From: Bacteroidales bacterium
Lineage (GTDB): Bacteria; Bacteroidota; Bacteroidia; Bacteroidales; UBA12077
Reading direction: 5' to 3'
Assembly (NCBI GenBank): GCA_030600625.1
Contig: JAUVLS010000032.1
Coordinates: forward strand, 1-9,085
Length of the DNA stretch: 9,085 nt
Shown here: piece by piece, positions 6,337 through 9,085 of the stretch
How the letters are laid out: the number at the start of each line of letters is the position of its first letter
How positions within the stretch are numbered: position 1 is the first letter of the stretch
Translations under genes and position numbers: made by a program
Notes under the pieces: generated by a model
Database searches by the model: none
What the model was told of the DNA's origin: nothing
The model's input: the letters and a program-made list of their open reading frames with translations, nothing else

Positions 6337-7551
6337 ATGTCAAAACATACTCCAGTCGTTTTAATTGTTGATGACGATTCGTACTCAAGAGAATCAGCTG
6401 AAGCATTATTAATGAAAGAAGGCTATAGATTAATTTTTGCCGAAAACGGTTTCGAAGCTATAGAATTAACAAAAAAACATGAGCCGGATTTAATATTGTT
6501 AGATATTATGATGCCTCAAATGGATGGATTTGAGGTATGTCGTAAAATACGTGAAGATAAAACAATAGCCGAAGTTCCGATTATTTTAGTTACGGCACTG
6601 GACGATAAAGATTCGAAAATAACAGGACTGGAAGCCGGTGCTGATGATTTTATTTCCAAACCCTATGACAGACTTGAATTAAGAACACGAGTGAAGACAA
6701 TTACCCGTCTCAACAGATATAGGGTTTTACATGATGAACGAAGCGAAAAGGAAATAATAAAAAAACAACGTGATTTTATTGCTATTCAAAAAACAGAACT
6801 TACGGATAGTATTGAATATGCAAAAAGAATCCAAACAGCAGTGTATCCACAAACAAAATTTATCAATGATATTTTGTCTAACTATTTCATTTTTTTCAAA
6901 CCCAAAAATATTGTTAGTGGCGATTTTTATTGGTTAACAGAAAAAAATGGAATTAAAATAATTGCTATTGGGGATTGTACAGGACATGGTGTTCCCGGAG
7001 CTTTTATGGCTATGCTTGGGATATCGTTTCTTAATGAAATTATTACACAGGATATGGAACTAAATCCTAATATAATATTAGAAAAACTTCGCACAAAAGT
7101 AGTGAAGGCCTTAAATCAACCAGGTAAAGAAGAAAAGTCATTGGACGGAATGGATATTGCACTGTGCATGATAGATACCCAAAACATGAAATTACAATAT
7201 GCAGGAGTAAATATTCCTTTATTCCTTATTAGAGATAAAAAACTTCAAATTATAACAGCAGACAGAATGTTAATAGGGATACAAACAAATATGTTACTTC
7301 CATATAAAAATAATTGTCTGGATATAAAAAAGGGAGATGTCCTTTATATGTCTTCTGATGGCTTTAGAGATCAGTTTGGTGGCTCAAAAAGGAAGAAATT
7401 CATGAGCGACCGCTTTCGTGACTTACTTATGGATATTCACGAAAATGAAATGGATAAACAAAAAGAAATGCTCCATAAGGCATTATCTGACTGGATGCAG
7501 GGCAATGAGCAAATTGATGACATACTTGTTATGGGGATAAAGATTGAATAA
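6337..7551 (+). CDS. Receiver-domain SpoIIE/RsbU-like protein serine phosphatase
   Basis: This is a 404-residue cytosolic signalling protein. Residues 5-125 form a CheY-like receiver: acidic residues D12-D14, phosphoacceptor D56 (LLDIMMP), T86 and K108 (ISKP) are all present, so it should accept phosphate from a histidine kinase. Residues 126-170 are a helical/coiled-coil linker ending in the SIEYAKRIQTAVYP motif common in Bacteroidota proteins of this type. Residues 180-404 form a PPM/SpoIIE phosphatase with D196 (SGDFYW), D213 (GDCTGHGVPG), D341 (SSDGFRDQFGG) and D394/D395 (DD) as likely metal-binding positions. Family knowledge says such proteins dephosphorylate Ser/Thr of anti-anti-sigma-like partners, but no partner is encoded here. 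The sensor gene begins 16 nt after the stop, suggesting co-transcription and a possible kinase partner. No Shine-Dalgarno site is apparent; the leader is A-rich. Confidence 0.92.
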   Translation: MSKHTPVVLIVDDDSYSRESAEALLMKEGYRLIFAENGFEAIELTKKHEPDLILLDIMMPQMDGFEVCRKIREDKTIAEVPIILVTALDDKDSKITGLEAGADDFISKPYDRLELRTRVKTITRLNRYRVLHDERSEKEIIKKQRDFIAIQKTELTDSIEYAKRIQTAVYPQTKFINDILSNYFIFFKPKNIVSGDFYWLTEKNGIKIIAIGDCTGHGVPGAFMAMLGISFLNEIITQDMELNPNIILEKLRTKVVKALNQPGKEEKSLDGMDIALCMIDTQNMKLQYAGVNIPLFLIRDKKLQIITADRMLIGIQTNMLLPYKNNCLDIKKGDVLYMSSDGFRDQFGGSKRKKFMSDRFRDLLMDIHENEMDKQKEMLHKALSDWMQGNEQIDDILVMGIKIE

Positions 7552-7567
7552 TTAAAATTCATCAAAG

Positions 7568-9085
7568 ATGAAAAATACCGAAAAAACCAAAGAGCAGCTT
7601 CTAAAAGAAATAGAAAAATTAAACAATAGAATTACTGATCTGGAGAAATCTGAAACAAAACGCCTGCCGGACGGGCAGGAACAGGCAGGCAAACAGGCAG
7701 AAGAAAAAATAAAACATCTCAATCTTATTCTTAACGCAATACGCAATGTAAACCAGCTTATTATTAAAGAAAAAAACAGAAATGTACTCATTCAAAAAAC
7801 ATGTGAGATATTGACAGAAAACCGCGGATACACTGATGCCTGGATAGTACTTTTGGGTAAACAGGGAGAATATCTAAACTCTGCCGAATCAGGATTAGGT
7901 AAAAGCTTTATTCCTGTAAAAAAGATGCTGAAAAAAGGGAAGTTGACGAATTGTGTAAATAAAACCCTGAAAAAAAGGGACCTAGTCATTACAGAAGATT
8001 CCCGCAAAGAATGCGGAGATTGCCCGCTTTTTGCAAACTATAACAAACGGAGTTGCTACTCGATCAGTCTTAGACATGACGACACCATTTACGGATTACT
8101 CACGGTTTCGGTTCCTAAATTTTTAATAAACGACAAAGAAGAGCAAAACCTTTTCCAGGAAGTTGGCGAAGATATTGCTTTTGCCATATACAACATGGAA
8201 TTGGAAGAAAAGCGTAAGCAGGCAGAGGAAACGCTACGGAATTCAGAAAAAAGGATAAGAAACTTGATGGAAAGCGTTCCTATTGGCATTTCAATTAGCA
8301 CTCCCGAAGGGGACATTACTGAAGTTAACACGGCTATATGGAAGATCTTTGATTATGACTTTAAAGAGGAATTTATAAACACACCCTCTGAAGCTCATTA
8401 TTACAATCCAAAAGACAGAGAGCGATTCATTGAACTACATAAAAAAGGTTTGATCAAAGATTTTGAAATACGCTTCAAACACAAAGACGGCACTGTATTC
8501 TGGGGTTCTGTTACCTCGACAACACTATTAACCGAAGACGGTAAAACTGAATTTATCAATACATTTATGGATATCACCAAGCGCAAGCAAGCGGAGGAAG
8601 CACTGCAGAAAAGCGAGAAGCAGTTGCAAATCTTGATTGATACTATGCCGGACTTTGTGTGCTTTAAGGATGGAGACGGACGCTGGCTTAAGGTTAATAA
8701 TGCCGGTATCCGTATTTTCCAGCTCGAGGGCGTAGACTATCAAGGGAAGAAAGATTCCGAATTAGCAGAACTTAATAGTAAGCTTCAAAATTCATTCCTC
8801 ACCTGCAAAGAAAGCGATGCAAGAGCCTGGAAGGAGGGTAATATTGTTCAGGGAGAAGAGACGGTTCCTGATCCCGATGGTTCAGTACGGGTTTTCGATG
8901 TTACTAAAGTGCCTGTTATTCACTCAAACGGTGATCGGAAAGGCCTTGTTGTTTTGGGACATGATATTACAGAGCGCAAGAAGGCAGAAGAAAAAAATGC
9001 ACGTTCCAGCCGCATTTTCGAAGACTCTCTAAATGAAATATATTTGTTCAATGCAGATACTTTAACATATATTCAGGTGAATAAT
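7568..9085 (+). CDS. Multi-domain GAF-PAS-PAS-PAS sensor protein, probably a histidine kinase; 3' end outside window
   Basis: The frame is open from the ATG at 7568 to the window end (506 residues seen). An in-frame stop at 7553-7555 makes this ATG the first possible. Residues 1-32 are a coiled coil. Residues 33-41 are encoded by a palindromic repeat, followed by KQAEEKIKHLNL. A GAF domain spans about 60-210 with C149, C152 and C163 (ECGDCPL...SCYSISL). PAS 1 spans about 225-340, ending FMDITKRKQAEE. PAS 2 spans about 350-475, ending GHDITERKKAEE. A third PAS begins near 482 and is cut off. There is no signal peptide or membrane segment so far, so it probably senses cytosolic cues. A kinase core is expected downstream but not seen, so the histidine kinase call is inference. 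The second half is clearly richer in G+C than its neighbours: three 60-base blocks I counted at 8581, 8641 and 8821 are about 48-52%, against 33% for a block at 6361. It may phosphorylate the receiver of the preceding phosphatase. Confidence 0.88.
   Translation, partial: MKNTEKTKEQLLKEIEKLNNRITDLEKSETKRLPDGQEQAGKQAEEKIKHLNLILNAIRNVNQLIIKEKNRNVLIQKTCEILTENRGYTDAWIVLLGKQGEYLNSAESGLGKSFIPVKKMLKKGKLTNCVNKTLKKRDLVITEDSRKECGDCPLFANYNKRSCYSISLRHDDTIYGLLTVSVPKFLINDKEEQNLFQEVGEDIAFAIYNMELEEKRKQAEETLRNSEKRIRNLMESVPIGISISTPEGDITEVNTAIWKIFDYDFKEEFINTPSEAHYYNPKDRERFIELHKKGLIKDFEIRFKHKDGTVFWGSVTSTTLLTEDGKTEFINTFMDITKRKQAEEALQKSEKQLQILIDTMPDFVCFKDGDGRWLKVNNAGIRIFQLEGVDYQGKKDSELAELNSKLQNSFLTCKESDARAWKEGNIVQGEETVPDPDGSVRVFDVTKVPVIHSNGDRKGLVVLGHDITERKKAEEKNARSSRIFEDSLNEIYLFNADTLTYIQVNN
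7662..7690. repeat. GC-rich palindromic repeat, copy 3, inside the sensor gene reading frame
   Basis: GCCTGCC (7662-7668) is exactly complementary to GGCAGGC (7684-7690), with a nested CCTGCC/GGCAGG pair (7663-7668 and 7674-7679). The core matches the intergenic palindromes at 1150-1181 and 6065-6083. It is translated as LPDGQEQAG without breaking the frame. A 9-nt direct repeat AACAGGCAG occurs at 7680-7688 and 7692-7700. Confidence 0.75.

Noticed and set aside
7552..8743. Several minus-strand open frames of 60-80 codons
   Set aside because: All are antisense to the sensor gene, whose plus-strand frame encodes clear GAF and PAS domains.
8817..9032. Plus-strand open frame of 71 codons
   Set aside because: It is another frame of the sensor gene; the gene's own frame encodes PAS 2 through this region.
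1..9085. CRISPR array, tRNA, rRNA, riboswitch, insertion sequence or transposase
   Set aside because: I found no regularly spaced direct repeats, no tRNA-like cloverleaf, no rRNA-like stretch and no transposase motif on either strand.

Overview
The window looks like the chromosome of a Bacteroidota bacterium, probably a Bacteroidales/Marinilabiliales-type lineage. The evidence is AT-rich DNA (most stretches I counted by hand are about one third G+C), start codons preceded by A/T-rich sequence rather than strong Shine-Dalgarno sites, and protein families typical of that phylum. These are the 'NLVxNPSFE' domain, an ABCG-like ABC transporter of about 1000 residues, a receiver-SpoIIE phosphatase with the 'EYAKRIQ' linker, and a multi-PAS sensor kinase. 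The assignment is by recognition of families, not by a search.

Layout. At 2-340 (+) is the 3' end of an unrecognised gene that begins before the window. It converges on 378-1124 (-), a secreted stand-alone 'NLVTNPSFE' domain protein; a 9-bp inverted repeat in the gap can act as a terminator. At 1125-1328 is a short intergenic stretch with two GC-rich palindromes and a terminator-like hairpin. From 5933 down to 1329 (-) is a three-gene cluster: a 1008-residue ABCG-type ABC transporter, a 300-residue lipoprotein, and a 160-residue exported protein with four cysteines. A perfect 20-bp inverted repeat sits between the transporter and the lipoprotein gene. At 5934-6336 is a divergent intergenic region of about 400 bp with another GC-rich palindrome. 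At 6337-7551 (+) is a receiver-SpoIIE (RsbU-like) phosphatase, followed 16 nt later by 7568-9085 (+), a GAF-PAS-PAS-PAS sensor protein cut by the window end.

How the genes fit together. The minus-strand cluster looks like an envelope module: an inner-membrane ATP-driven exporter with a large periplasmic domain, a lipoprotein, and a secreted cysteine protein. Its substrate cannot be read from the sequence. The plus-strand pair looks like a signalling unit: a multi-sensor (probably a histidine kinase, though its catalytic end lies outside the window) encoded just after a phosphatase whose activity should be set by phosphorylation of its receiver domain. It is probably one transcript.

The most unusual structural signal is a family of small GCCTGCC/GGCAGGC palindromes. 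Two copies are intergenic, and a third lies in frame inside the sensor gene, where it adds about nine residues to a linker that is otherwise standard.
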